The notes under the pieces are model-generated. The model was given only the letters and a program-made list of their open reading frames with translations. It ran no database searches and had not been told where the DNA came from. The translations under genes and the position numbers were made by a program. Positions 1 to 7,825 of a DNA stretch of 64,000 bases are shown piece by piece; positions within the stretch are counted from its first letter, which is position 1; each line of letters opens with the position of its first letter. Origin of the DNA: Calditrichaceae bacterium (GTDB lineage: Bacteria; Calditrichota; Calditrichia; RBG-13-44-9; J075); NCBI GenBank assembly GCA_013360445.1, contig JABWBP010000053.1:1-64000 (forward strand), given 5' to 3'.

Positions 1-147
1 AGCGCCGGGAGAAGGTAAGAGACCTCGATTTAAGCCCTGAAAGGGCGCAATAAGCATACAATTTCAAAACTCGAAAAAAAATGAGCGAACCGGGAGTGAA
101 AAAGAGTGGCGGGTGAAATCGAGTGGACAACTGGCGATTGATGAATC

Positions 148-1974
148 TTGTTTCATATAGAGAATGGCGACAGACCACAGACAACGGGCCGTATAAAATT
201 GAGCGGTGATGGTTTAAATTTTTCAAAGCACCTTTTGCCGGGCAGGTTTGGCCTCGCCCGGGTATTCAATGCCGGGCTAAGAGCTTTCTGTTTGCTGGCG
301 GCGCTTTTTATGCTGCCGTTACATGCCCAGCTTTCCCCGGGGGAGCTTCACCAATCCCACGCTTTTTTAGAGGGGCTGAAGAACTGCACCCAGTGCCACA
401 GCAGCGGCAACCGCATTTCCCCGGATAAATGTTTAGCCTGCCACGTCGCGCTCAAGGAGCGGATTCAGGCGAATCAAGGGCTTCACGCCCGGCAGGAATA
501 CCGGAATTGCGTGGATTGCCACAGCGACCACCACGGGCGGAACTTCGAAATGATTTTCTGGAAAGGCGGGCAGGAGAATTTCGACCACTCCCAAACCGGT
601 TACCCGTTGGAAGGCGCCCACGCCCGGCAGGAGTGCCGCGCCTGCCACCGGGAAGAGCACATCGCCGGCAAAGCCCGACTGCTGGAGCAAAAAATCAGTT
701 TGAAACGCACTTTCTTAGGGCTGAATCGCGATTGCCTCTCCTGCCACGTGGACGAGCATCGCGGGCAGGTCGGGAAAGAGTGTTTGAATTGCCACGAAAT
801 GGAGAAGTGGAAACCGGCGCCGAAATTCGACCACGCCCGCGCCCGTTTTACCCTGACCGGCAGGCATCTCGAGGTAGCCTGCGAGAAATGCCACACGCCC
901 GTCACGGATAACCGCTTTCCTAACGACGCCGGCTTCCTGAAATTCAAGCTGCCGGCGTTTGCCCGCTGCGCGGATTGCCACGAAGATTTTCACCGCGGGC
1001 GCTTTGGGAACGATTGCCAGACCTGCCACAGCACCGCGGGCTGGCAAAGCGGCGCGTTTGCCGGCTTTGACCACGGCAAAACCCGTTTCCCGCTGTTGGG
1101 CAAACATCAATCCGTGAAGTGCGAATCCTGCCATCAGCCGGGCAAACCCCGCCGGGGCCTGGCCTTTGCAAATTGCCGCGACTGCCACAACGATTATCAC
1201 AGCGGCCAGTTTGCCGCTCGCTCCTCCAAAGGCGCTTGCGAGGAGTGCCACACCGTGAATGGTTTCTCTCCCTCTACCTTTTCTTTAGATGCGCACCAGC
1301 AAACCGATTTCCCCCTGAAAGGGGCGCACTTAGCCATTCCCTGCGTCGCCTGCCACGCGGGAGGCGGCAATGGCGGCGGGCCAAACCGTTCCATGCTCAA
1401 GATCAACCGGTTTACGTTTAATTCTACGCGCTGCCAGGATTGCCATAAGGACCCCCACCGCGGGGAGGTTGATCGCTACACCCAAACCGGGGGGTGCGAG
1501 CATTGCCATTCCGTGGAGAGCTGGCGAAAAATTCATTTCGATCACGGGCAGACGCGATTTGCCCTGGCGGGGCGCCACCGCGAAATGGCCTGCAACGCCT
1601 GCCATCGTCCCGCCGGCAGCAGCGGCGAGGAGAAGCGCCCGCAACTGACCGGCCTGCCGCTGCTGTGCCAGGATTGCCACGAAGATATTCACCAGGGGCA
1701 ATTCCAGACCGCCACGGTTTCCGCGGGCAAAACCGTAAACGTTACCGATTGCAGCCGCTGCCACACGCCTTCACGCTGGCAGCCGGAATTGTTCGATCAT
1801 AACCGCCATTCCAAATTTCCCCTGGAAGGGGCGCACCGTTCTGTGCCCTGTCGGAATTGCCATCCCCGGGAGGAACGCAATGGGGTTGTGATTACGGTTT
1901 TCAAGCCGCTGAGCGGCGAATGCAGCGCCTGCCACGGCGAAAATTCATCAAAACGACGAGGAACCCGGCAATGA
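148..1974 (+). CDS. Secreted multiheme c-type cytochrome with 20 CXXCH motifs
   Basis: A predicted periplasmic or surface electron carrier. I count 20 CXXCH heme-binding motifs from about residue 80 to the C-terminus. They are interleaved with the recurring pattern FDH...F.L.G.H....C..CH, typical of cytochrome c3/c7-like multiheme proteins in which extra histidines are the distal heme ligands. A hydrophobic stretch at about residues 44-60, ending LHAQLS, looks like a signal peptide. The start is uncertain: a stop lies at 142-144, the first in-frame initiator is TTG at 148 without a clear ribosome site, and a later TTG near 235 would give a shorter leader. The stop overlaps the ATG of the next cytochrome as ATGA, so the two are translationally coupled. 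A barrel protein follows. Family assignment is firm; the electron-conduit role is inferred from context. Confidence 0.88.
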   Translation: MFHIENGDRPQTTGRIKLSGDGLNFSKHLLPGRFGLARVFNAGLRAFCLLAALFMLPLHAQLSPGELHQSHAFLEGLKNCTQCHSSGNRISPDKCLACHVALKERIQANQGLHARQEYRNCVDCHSDHHGRNFEMIFWKGGQENFDHSQTGYPLEGAHARQECRACHREEHIAGKARLLEQKISLKRTFLGLNRDCLSCHVDEHRGQVGKECLNCHEMEKWKPAPKFDHARARFTLTGRHLEVACEKCHTPVTDNRFPNDAGFLKFKLPAFARCADCHEDFHRGRFGNDCQTCHSTAGWQSGAFAGFDHGKTRFPLLGKHQSVKCESCHQPGKPRRGLAFANCRDCHNDYHSGQFAARSSKGACEECHTVNGFSPSTFSLDAHQQTDFPLKGAHLAIPCVACHAGGGNGGGPNRSMLKINRFTFNSTRCQDCHKDPHRGEVDRYTQTGGCEHCHSVESWRKIHFDHGQTRFALAGRHREMACNACHRPAGSSGEEKRPQLTGLPLLCQDCHEDIHQGQFQTATVSAGKTVNVTDCSRCHTPSRWQPELFDHNRHSKFPLEGAHRSVPCRNCHPREERNGVVITVFKPLSGECSACHGENSSKRRGTRQ

Positions 1975-4109
1975 AAAGGGGTTTGAAACTAAGCGCATGG
2001 CGCAGAGCGCAGAGGGCATGGCGCATGGCGCAAAGCAGGGGGACCGGAAGGCCAACAACGGCGAGCGGGGCAGGGAAAAAAATCGGTGCAGATATCTCGC
2101 TCACTTTGCACCGCCCACTTTATGCTGTACACTTCGCGCCCCGCGCCCTGCTCCATGCGCTATGCCCTATGCGCTCTGCTCTATGCGCTCTGCTCCTCCT
2201 GGCGCTCGCCGCGCCGGTCTTCGGCCAAACCGGAACCCAAAGCCCGCACGGCGCGCTCAAATGGGACTGCCAGAGCTGCCACGGAACCGAATCCTGGAAG
2301 AAACTCCGCCGGCCCCTGGCCTTCAAACACGCAGATACCGGTTTCCTGCTGTTGGGCGCGCACCAGTTCACCAACTGCGTTAGCTGCCATCAAAGTTTGA
2401 AATTCGCCGAAGTGGGCAGCGCCTGCGCGGACTGCCACACCGACGTGCATCGCGGCCAGTTCGGGCTGAATTGCCAGAACTGCCACACCGCGGATAGCTG
2501 GAGCAACCAGCAGGAAATTCTGCAACTGCACGCCGCCCGGGGATTTCCCCTCACCGGGGTTCACGCCGTGGCCGACTGCCAGGCCTGCCACCGCACCGAT
2601 CAATTCAATGAATTCAGCGGAACCCCTATGGATTGCAGCGGCTGCCACCTGACCGATTACACCCTGGCGATCAATCCCGATCACGCCAAAGCGGGCTTTT
2701 CCATCGACTGCGAATCCTGCCACCGCCCGGTGGCCCTGAAGTGGGAAAATACCACCTTTCAACATACCGCTGCCTTTGAATTGCGAGGGGCGCATCGCCG
2801 GGTGGAGTGCAACAGTTGCCACGCCAACACTTATTTCGGAACTTCCCCGGAGTGCTATAGCTGCCACTCCGGAGATTTCCAGCAGACCACCAACCCGCCC
2901 CACGTGCAATTGGGTTTTTCCCAGGAGTGCACGGTTTGCCACAACGAGGAGCGCTGGGAAGGAGCTTTTTTCGACCACGTGCAAACCAGCGGTTTCGAGC
3001 TGCGCGGCGTTCACGCCACGCTCTCCTGCAACGATTGCCACGTCAACAACCAGTTCACCGGTCTGCCGCGCGATTGTTTCGGATGCCATCAAAGCGATTA
3101 TACCGCGGTCACGGATCCCAATCACGTACTGGGGCAGTTTCCCACGGACTGCCTGGTGTGCCACAACGAAACCGCCTGGCAGCCGGCTGTGTTCGACCAC
3201 AACCTCACCGCTTTCCCGCTCACCGGGGCGCATCAAATCCTGGTTTGCGAGAGCTGCCACCAGAACGGCCAATATACCGCGCTGCCCACGGATTGCTTTT
3301 CCTGCCATGAGAGCGATTACAACGCGGTTACGGACCCCAATCACGTGCAGAACAATTTCAGCCACGATTGTTTGATGTGCCATAACACCACGGCGTTCAC
3401 TCCGGCGACTTTCGACCACAGTCTGACCCAATTCCCCCTCACCGGGGCGCACCTGACCCTGCAATGCCTCGATTGCCACTCTGCCGGTTATTCGGGAACG
3501 CCCACGGATTGTTTTTCCTGCCACGAGAGCGATTACAACGCGGTCACGGACCCCAACCACGTGCAGAATAATTTCAGCCACGACTGCACCCTCTGCCACT
3601 GCACCCTCTGCCACAATACCACGGCGTTCTCCCCGGCGACTTTCGACCACAGTCTGACCCAATTCCCCCTTACCGGGGCGCACCTCACCCTGCAATGCCT
3701 CGATTGCCACTCTGCCGGTTATTCGGGAACGCCCACGGAGTGCCTTGCGTGCCACCAGGACGATTACAATAGCGCCAACGATCCCAACCACCTGGCCGCG
3801 GGATTTCCCACGACTTGCCAGGATTGCCACAACACCTCCAACTGGAACCAGACCACCTGGAATCACGACGCACTCTATTTTCCGATTTATTCCGGCAAGC
3901 ACCAGGGAGAGTGGGACGTCTGCGCGGATTGCCACGTGAATCCGACCAACTTTGCAGTGTTCGAGTGCATTTTCTGCCACGAACACAACCAGCAGGAAAT
4001 GGATGAGAAACACCAGGGCGTTTCCGGCTACGTGTACCAAAGCGCCGCCTGCTACGATTGCCACCCCAACGGGGAAGAGAAATTGAAGATGCCCCGGAAG
4101 TGGAGATAA
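1971..4109 (+). CDS. Secreted multiheme c-type cytochrome with 26 CXXCH motifs
   Basis: The second large multiheme cytochrome, coupled to the first by an ATGA overlap, with a GAGGAA ribosome site just upstream of 1971. I count 26 CXXCH motifs, two of them fused as CTLCHCTLCH by a 15-base duplication. Units follow the pattern FDH...FPLTGAH..L.C..CH, and two units (3291-3506 and 3507-3737) are nearly identical in DNA, so the array grew by recent duplication. From 1971 the first 66 residues are basic and unlike a leader, whereas an in-frame ATG at 2169 opens a good signal peptide (MRSALCALLLLALAAPVFGQ). That part of the gene lies inside a long inverted repeat (1994-2191). The mature start is therefore probably after residue 20 counted from 2169. 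The likely role is electron relay with its two neighbours. Confidence 0.88.
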   Translation: MKRGLKLSAWRRAQRAWRMAQSRGTGRPTTASGAGKKIGADISLTLHRPLYAVHFAPRALLHALCPMRSALCALLLLALAAPVFGQTGTQSPHGALKWDCQSCHGTESWKKLRRPLAFKHADTGFLLLGAHQFTNCVSCHQSLKFAEVGSACADCHTDVHRGQFGLNCQNCHTADSWSNQQEILQLHAARGFPLTGVHAVADCQACHRTDQFNEFSGTPMDCSGCHLTDYTLAINPDHAKAGFSIDCESCHRPVALKWENTTFQHTAAFELRGAHRRVECNSCHANTYFGTSPECYSCHSGDFQQTTNPPHVQLGFSQECTVCHNEERWEGAFFDHVQTSGFELRGVHATLSCNDCHVNNQFTGLPRDCFGCHQSDYTAVTDPNHVLGQFPTDCLVCHNETAWQPAVFDHNLTAFPLTGAHQILVCESCHQNGQYTALPTDCFSCHESDYNAVTDPNHVQNNFSHDCLMCHNTTAFTPATFDHSLTQFPLTGAHLTLQCLDCHSAGYSGTPTDCFSCHESDYNAVTDPNHVQNNFSHDCTLCHCTLCHNTTAFSPATFDHSLTQFPLTGAHLTLQCLDCHSAGYSGTPTECLACHQDDYNSANDPNHLAAGFPTTCQDCHNTSNWNQTTWNHDALYFPIYSGKHQGEWDVCADCHVNPTNFAVFECIFCHEHNQQEMDEKHQGVSGYVYQSAACYDCHPNGEEKLKMPRKWR
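1994..2191. repeat. Word-repeat inverted repeat inside the cytochrome leader
   Basis: The left arm (about 1994-2040) is made of GCGCATGGCGCAGAGCGC-like words. The right arm (about 2145-2191) is its imperfect reverse complement, with words such as ATGCGCTCTGCTCT. About 100 bases separate them. The right arm encodes the hydrophobic core of the signal peptide of the 26-heme cytochrome. Confidence 0.8.
3291..3737 (+). repeat. Duplicated heme module within the cytochrome gene
   Basis: Bases 3291-3506 (216 bases) and 3507-3737 (231 bases) are near-identical direct copies, each coding for three CXXCH sites plus spacer. The second copy is exactly 15 bases longer because of the small duplication at 3585-3614. 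Confidence 0.85.
3585..3614 (+). repeat. 15-base tandem duplication creating a back-to-back heme motif
   Basis: TGCACCCTCTGCCAC occurs twice in direct succession, in frame, giving CTLCHCTLCH. The neighbouring module has a single CXXCH at this place. Confidence 0.9.
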
Positions 4110-4139
4110 AATCAAGAGTTCCCAAAGGGGGCGCATTAG

Positions 4140-4163
4140 GAGTGCAAAGCTTCAGCTTTGCGC
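4140..4163. repeat. Short palindrome upstream of the barrel gene
   Basis: GCAAAGC (4144-4150) pairs with GCTTTGC (4155-4161). The same core occurs near 16243-16294, so it is a dispersed repeat that could also form a weak hairpin between cytochrome and barrel genes. Confidence 0.6.
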
Positions 4164-4224
4164 CGGCTCGAGCGCGCCTCGATCCGGCTCCCGGAATTCT
4201 GCTCTTAACCGACAGGAAAACAAA

Positions 4225-5841
4225 ATGAAGTACTTCCGATTAACCTGGATAATGCTGGCGTTAACCTTCGCCCTGGCGGCGCAGGAGCCTCCGGCAGGAT
4301 ACAAAGTCAAATATATTACCGCCGAACACGTTTACCTGGACGCCGGGGCCGCCGCCGGTCTTTCCGTGGGCGACGTTCTCTACATTGTACGCAGCCAGGA
4401 GCAGGTGATCGCCAAAATTGAAGTGGTGTTCGTGGCGGAAAATTCCGCCTCCTGTAAAATTCTCAGCTTCCAGGAGAGCATCCGGGCGGGGGATGTCGCG
4501 GTGGCGGTAGAGAAAAAAGAAAAACCGGCGCAGGAGCCTGCTGAGGAGCCGGAAGTGGAAGCGCCTCTTCCCGCGGAGTTGGAACCGGCGCGGCACGGCA
4601 GGGAAAGATCGCGCGGCGCATCGACGCGCCTGAGCGGCAGTATTTCGGCGCAATTCTACCACCTCGACGACCGCACCGAGAGCAATTTAGATTTTACCCG
4701 CCCGGCCCTGCGGGTGAATCTGCGGGCGCGGCGATTGTGGGGCAGGGAATTGACCTTCCGGGTGCGCACCCGCACCTACCATAACATGCGCACCCGCCCT
4801 TACAACCTCGGAGTTCCGGAGGATGAATGGCGCAACCGGGTGTACGAGCTTTCCTTGAGCTATGATGAACCCGCCGCGCCGGTGAATTTCCGGATGGGGC
4901 GGATCATTTCCAATTTCATCAGCGGGGTGGGCTACATCGACGGGGGACAGTTGCAATACAATATGTCCCCGTCGCTGCGGCTGGGGGCGTTTGCGGGAAC
5001 CCGCCCGGATTGGCGCACCTCCTCTTTTCAAACCGGGGTAGTGAAATACGGAGGGTATCTCAACTTCTCCAGCGGCAGTTATCAAACCAGCTATTTCGAG
5101 AGTACCCTGGCCGGCGCGATGGAGCAGAATAGCGGCACGGTCAGCCGCGAATTCATATACTTGCAGAATATTCTTAATTTCGGATCGAGCCTGAATTTCT
5201 TCCAGAGCGCGGAAGTGGATATTAACCGCGACTGGCGCAAGGAAAAAACCGGGGAGAGCGTGGCGCTCACCAGCCTCTACCTCTCCGGGCGCTACCGGGT
5301 GAGCAGCGGGCTTACCCTGGGAGCGATTTTCGATAACCGGAAAAATTACTGGACCTACGAAATCCAGACCCTGGCGGACAGTTTATTCGATGACGCCCTG
5401 CGAACCGGGCTGCGGGGAAATATCTCCCTGCGCCTGCCCGGCAGTTCCTACCTCTACGCCAACGCCGGGGTGCGCAAGCGCCAGAGCGACCCGGAGGCGA
5501 CCCGTTCGTTCTCCGCGGGGTTCAATAACAGCAACCTGCTGTGGCGCGGGTTTTTTCTGCAACTGAGCGCTGCCGGCTTCAACGGCCCGGTTACGGACGG
5601 TTATAACGGTTCGGCGCAGATCGGGCAGAATTTCTCCGCGGGACACCGGCTGGCGGTGGAGTATGGCGCGTATGCCTACACCATCGCCAACCCGGATGAA
5701 TCCCGCACCAACCGCTGGGCGCGCGCTTACGTTGATGTGATGCTGCTGCGCCGGGTTTTCGTTTCCGGGCAATATGAATATGCCTGGGGGCAGGATTTAG
5801 ACGGCCAGCGCATCCTGGCGGAAATAGGTTACAGATTTTGA
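4225..5841 (+). CDS. Outer-membrane beta-barrel protein with N-terminal FlgT-C/SH3-like domain
   Basis: 538 residues. A signal peptide (residues 1-20, ending ALAAQ) is followed by a small domain at about residues 25-90 (YKVKYITAEHVYLDAG, then GLSVGDVLYI) resembling the FlgT C-terminal/SH3-like fold. An acidic Pro/Glu linker follows, then about 400 residues of alternating polar and hydrophobic strands rich in Tyr, Arg and Gly, ending in an aromatic residue (EIGYRF) as expected of an outer-membrane barrel. It sits 115 bases after the two multiheme cytochromes in the same direction. By analogy with porin-cytochrome conduits it may be the sheath that lets hemes cross the outer membrane. The barrel is well supported; the conduit role is inference. 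Confidence 0.75.
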   Translation: MKYFRLTWIMLALTFALAAQEPPAGYKVKYITAEHVYLDAGAAAGLSVGDVLYIVRSQEQVIAKIEVVFVAENSASCKILSFQESIRAGDVAVAVEKKEKPAQEPAEEPEVEAPLPAELEPARHGRERSRGASTRLSGSISAQFYHLDDRTESNLDFTRPALRVNLRARRLWGRELTFRVRTRTYHNMRTRPYNLGVPEDEWRNRVYELSLSYDEPAAPVNFRMGRIISNFISGVGYIDGGQLQYNMSPSLRLGAFAGTRPDWRTSSFQTGVVKYGGYLNFSSGSYQTSYFESTLAGAMEQNSGTVSREFIYLQNILNFGSSLNFFQSAEVDINRDWRKEKTGESVALTSLYLSGRYRVSSGLTLGAIFDNRKNYWTYEIQTLADSLFDDALRTGLRGNISLRLPGSSYLYANAGVRKRQSDPEATRSFSAGFNNSNLLWRGFFLQLSAAGFNGPVTDGYNGSAQIGQNFSAGHRLAVEYGAYAYTIANPDESRTNRWARAYVDVMLLRRVFVSGQYEYAWGQDLDGQRILAEIGYRF

Positions 5842-6214
5842 AGTGACTAAAGTGCGCTAAAGTGCCTGAGATAAACTAAGGCGGCTGAAACGCCGGGAGG
5901 GGTTGGGTGAGGTTAAAGAGGCGCTGAAACCGCGCATTCCCCGAAAATTCTCATGCTGAGTTTTATGATTCTCGCTGAAAACGAATCCATTGTTGATCAT
6001 TTCTGCATAGGTTTGTCATAAAATTCAGCGTGTATCTGCGTCAAAAACCCAACTCTTAATTCACATTGATAGTAAATATTTACGGTTACATTTAATTTGA
6101 GGCATGTGCGAACGCCCGGATAAAATTTCCGTTTGATTTTTTGGGCCACGGTTATATATTTTTCGCTTGTTAGAAGTTATGATATGATTGTGTTCGCAAT
6201 CATCCGTAGTTACG
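5842..6214. other. Intergenic region before the tRNA cluster
   Basis: No gene is seen. At 5841-5885 it carries degenerate words of the type CTAAAGTGC, and near 6025-6050 a phrase of the type CAGCGTGTATCTGCGTC. Both look like single arms of the word-repeat class found elsewhere in the window. The promoter of the tRNA cluster should lie in the AT-rich last 150 bases, but I cannot assign its boxes. Confidence 0.5.
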
Positions 6215-6288
6215 CGGGGCGTAGCGCAGCTTGGTAGCGCACCTGCTTTGGGAGCAGGGGGTCGCTGGTTCGAATCCAGTCGCCCCGA
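6215..6288 (+). tRNA. tRNA-Pro (UGG)
   Basis: Acceptor CGGGGCG pairs with CGCCCCG, with discriminator A. The anticodon loop TTTGGGA gives anticodon TGG. The T-arm carries GGTTCGAATCC. No complete CCA is encoded. Confidence 0.95.
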
Positions 6289-6297
6289 CAAGTTTGG

Positions 6298-6464
6298 AAA
6301 GTGCAAAATGAAAAGTGCAAAGTGCAAAATGTGGAACACAAAATTAATGAGCGAGTAGGTTAACCGGCGCTTACGGAAATTCAAACTTGCGAAAAGAGTT
6401 AAAGCGCTGCTTTTACGCCATTACCATTTTTCATTTTGCATTTTACACTTTGCATTTTTCATTC
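6298..6464. repeat. Word-repeat inverted repeat between two tRNA genes
   Basis: The left arm (6298-6331) contains AAAGTGCAAAATG-type words. The right arm (6424-6464) holds the complements CATTTTTCATTTTGC and ACACTTTGCATTT. The unpaired centre is about 90 bases. It separates tRNA-Pro from tRNA-Arg. Confidence 0.8.
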
Positions 6465-6469
6465 CCCCC

Positions 6470-6545
6470 GCTCCCTTAGCTCAACGGATAGAGCAGCGGC
6501 CTTCTAAGCCGTTGGTTGGAGGTTCGAGTCCTCCAGGGAGCGCCA
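6470..6545 (+). tRNA. tRNA-Arg (UCU)
   Basis: Acceptor GCTCCCT pairs with AGGGAGC, discriminator G, followed by encoded CCA (6543-6545). The anticodon loop CTTCTAA gives TCT. Confidence 0.95.
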
Positions 6546-6609
6546 AAATTAATAATAGAATTATTGACTGCTCAAAGCAATTTTTGTACATTCGCGACGC
6601 ACTTTCAAT

Positions 6610-6684
6610 GGTGGGTGTAGCTCAGTTGGTTAGAGCACCAGGTTGTGGCCCTGGGGGTCGCGGGTTCAAATCCCGTCACTCACC
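6610..6684 (+). tRNA. tRNA-His (GUG)
   Basis: Acceptor GTGGGTG pairs with CACTCAC with one G-T pair. An extra 5' G at 6610 faces C at 6684, the hallmark of tRNA-His. The anticodon loop TTGTGGC gives GTG. Confidence 0.95.
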
Positions 6685-6750
6685 CAAAATTTTTTTTTCT
6701 TGTTTTCGAGGCTCCGGCGGTTATATTTGGAGCCGATTTTTTATTTAAAT

Positions 6751-6823
6751 GCTCCCATCGTCTAGAGGCCTAGGACTCCGCCCTTTCACGGCGGCAACAG
6801 GGGTTCGAATCCCCTTGGGAGTA
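6751..6823 (+). tRNA. tRNA-Glu (UUC)
   Basis: Acceptor GCTCCCA pairs with TGGGAGT. The anticodon loop CTTTCAC gives TTC. The T-arm carries GGGTTCGAATCCC. Confidence 0.95.
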
Positions 6824-6828
6824 CCCTC

Positions 6829-6859
6829 AAAGGGTTACCGGTGCGGTAACCCTTTTTTT
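6829..6859 (+). terminator. Rho-independent terminator of the tRNA cluster
   Basis: AAAGGGTTACC pairs with GGTAACCCTTT around a short loop and is followed by a T run. It lies directly after tRNA-Glu. Confidence 0.9.
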
Positions 6860-6916
6860 ATTGTTGAATCGGCGGATTTATACCGCCTGCAAACCTGCAC
6901 CCGCCTCCCCGCCTCG

Positions 6917-7690
6917 CTACAAAATTACCTGCACTAACAGCATCAGACAAAAACCGCTTGTGAAGGCCCAGGCGATCTTTACCGGGGTATCGGAGTCCAG
7001 CGCCTCCGGAATGATCTCCAGCAGCACTAAAAAAATCATCGCCCCGGCGGCAAATCCCATCAAAACGGGCATCAGCGGCTGGAACAGCCAGGAAGCGATT
7101 CCTGCCGGAACCGCGGCAATCGGCTGGGGAAGACTGGTCAAAAAGGCGGCCCAAAAACACCTCTGGATGCTGGCGCCGGCGGCGCGCAGGGGGATGGCCA
7201 CCGCCAGCCCTTCGGGAATGTTGTGAATGCCGATAGCAACGGCGATATAGGTTCCCAGGTTAGTGGAATAAACCTCTTCAGAGGCATAGCCCACTCCCAC
7301 GGCCACTCCTTCCGGGATGCTGTGGATCGACATGGCGATAAAGATCAGAATGGCGGTTTTTTCGCCCCAGCGTTTCCAGACCGCGGTTTCCAAACGCTCC
7401 GGAGACAGGAATTTGTCGGTGCTCCACAGGAAGGCGGCGCCCAGGAAAATTCCCGCCAGCACCGGCAGCACTTCGGCTAAGGCGATGGAGTGGGACGTCA
7501 TAGTCAGGCCGGGGAGGATCAAATTGTACACCGAGGCGGAAAACATCAGCCCGCCCGCCGCTCCATAGCCGATGCCGGTATGCCGTTTGGGATCAACACG
7601 GCGAAATAGCAGGGGAAGCGCCCCCAACCCGCAGGCAAAGCTGGCCAGCAAACCGGCGATAAGGCTTTTTACCAGCGCTTCGTACGGCAT
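6917..7690 (-). CDS. ZIP-family metal transporter
   Basis: 257 residues, almost entirely hydrophobic, with about eight membrane segments. The two ZIP signatures are clear: IHSIPEGVAVG near residue 122 and IHNIPEGLAVAI near residue 155, whose His and Glu residues line the metal site in ZIP transporters. Length fits the GufA/ZupT-like subgroup that imports zinc and other divalent metals. It is convergent with the tRNA cluster and apparently monocistronic. The metal specificity cannot be told from sequence. Confidence 0.92.
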   Translation of the reverse strand: MPYEALVKSLIAGLLASFACGLGALPLLFRRVDPKRHTGIGYGAAGGLMFSASVYNLILPGLTMTSHSIALAEVLPVLAGIFLGAAFLWSTDKFLSPERLETAVWKRWGEKTAILIFIAMSIHSIPEGVAVGVGYASEEVYSTNLGTYIAVAIGIHNIPEGLAVAIPLRAAGASIQRCFWAAFLTSLPQPIAAVPAGIASWLFQPLMPVLMGFAAGAMIFLVLLEIIPEALDSDTPVKIAWAFTSGFCLMLLVQVIL

Positions 7691-7825
7691 TAGAAATATC
7701 CTTTTCTCATATCAACAGACAAATGTAGTGAACATTTTTCCGGAATGCTTATAGTTTGATTTCTTACGGGTGGGTTATCAATCTCAAAGGTTTCAAATAA
7801 TCTTGGAGATCTATATCGCTCTTTT

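Noticed and set aside
2181-4136. A 651-codon open frame on the minus strand opposite the second cytochrome
   Set aside because: It is a shadow of the GC-rich repeated heme modules; its protein is low-complexity Val/Ala/Gly with no start context, while the plus strand has 26 heme motifs.
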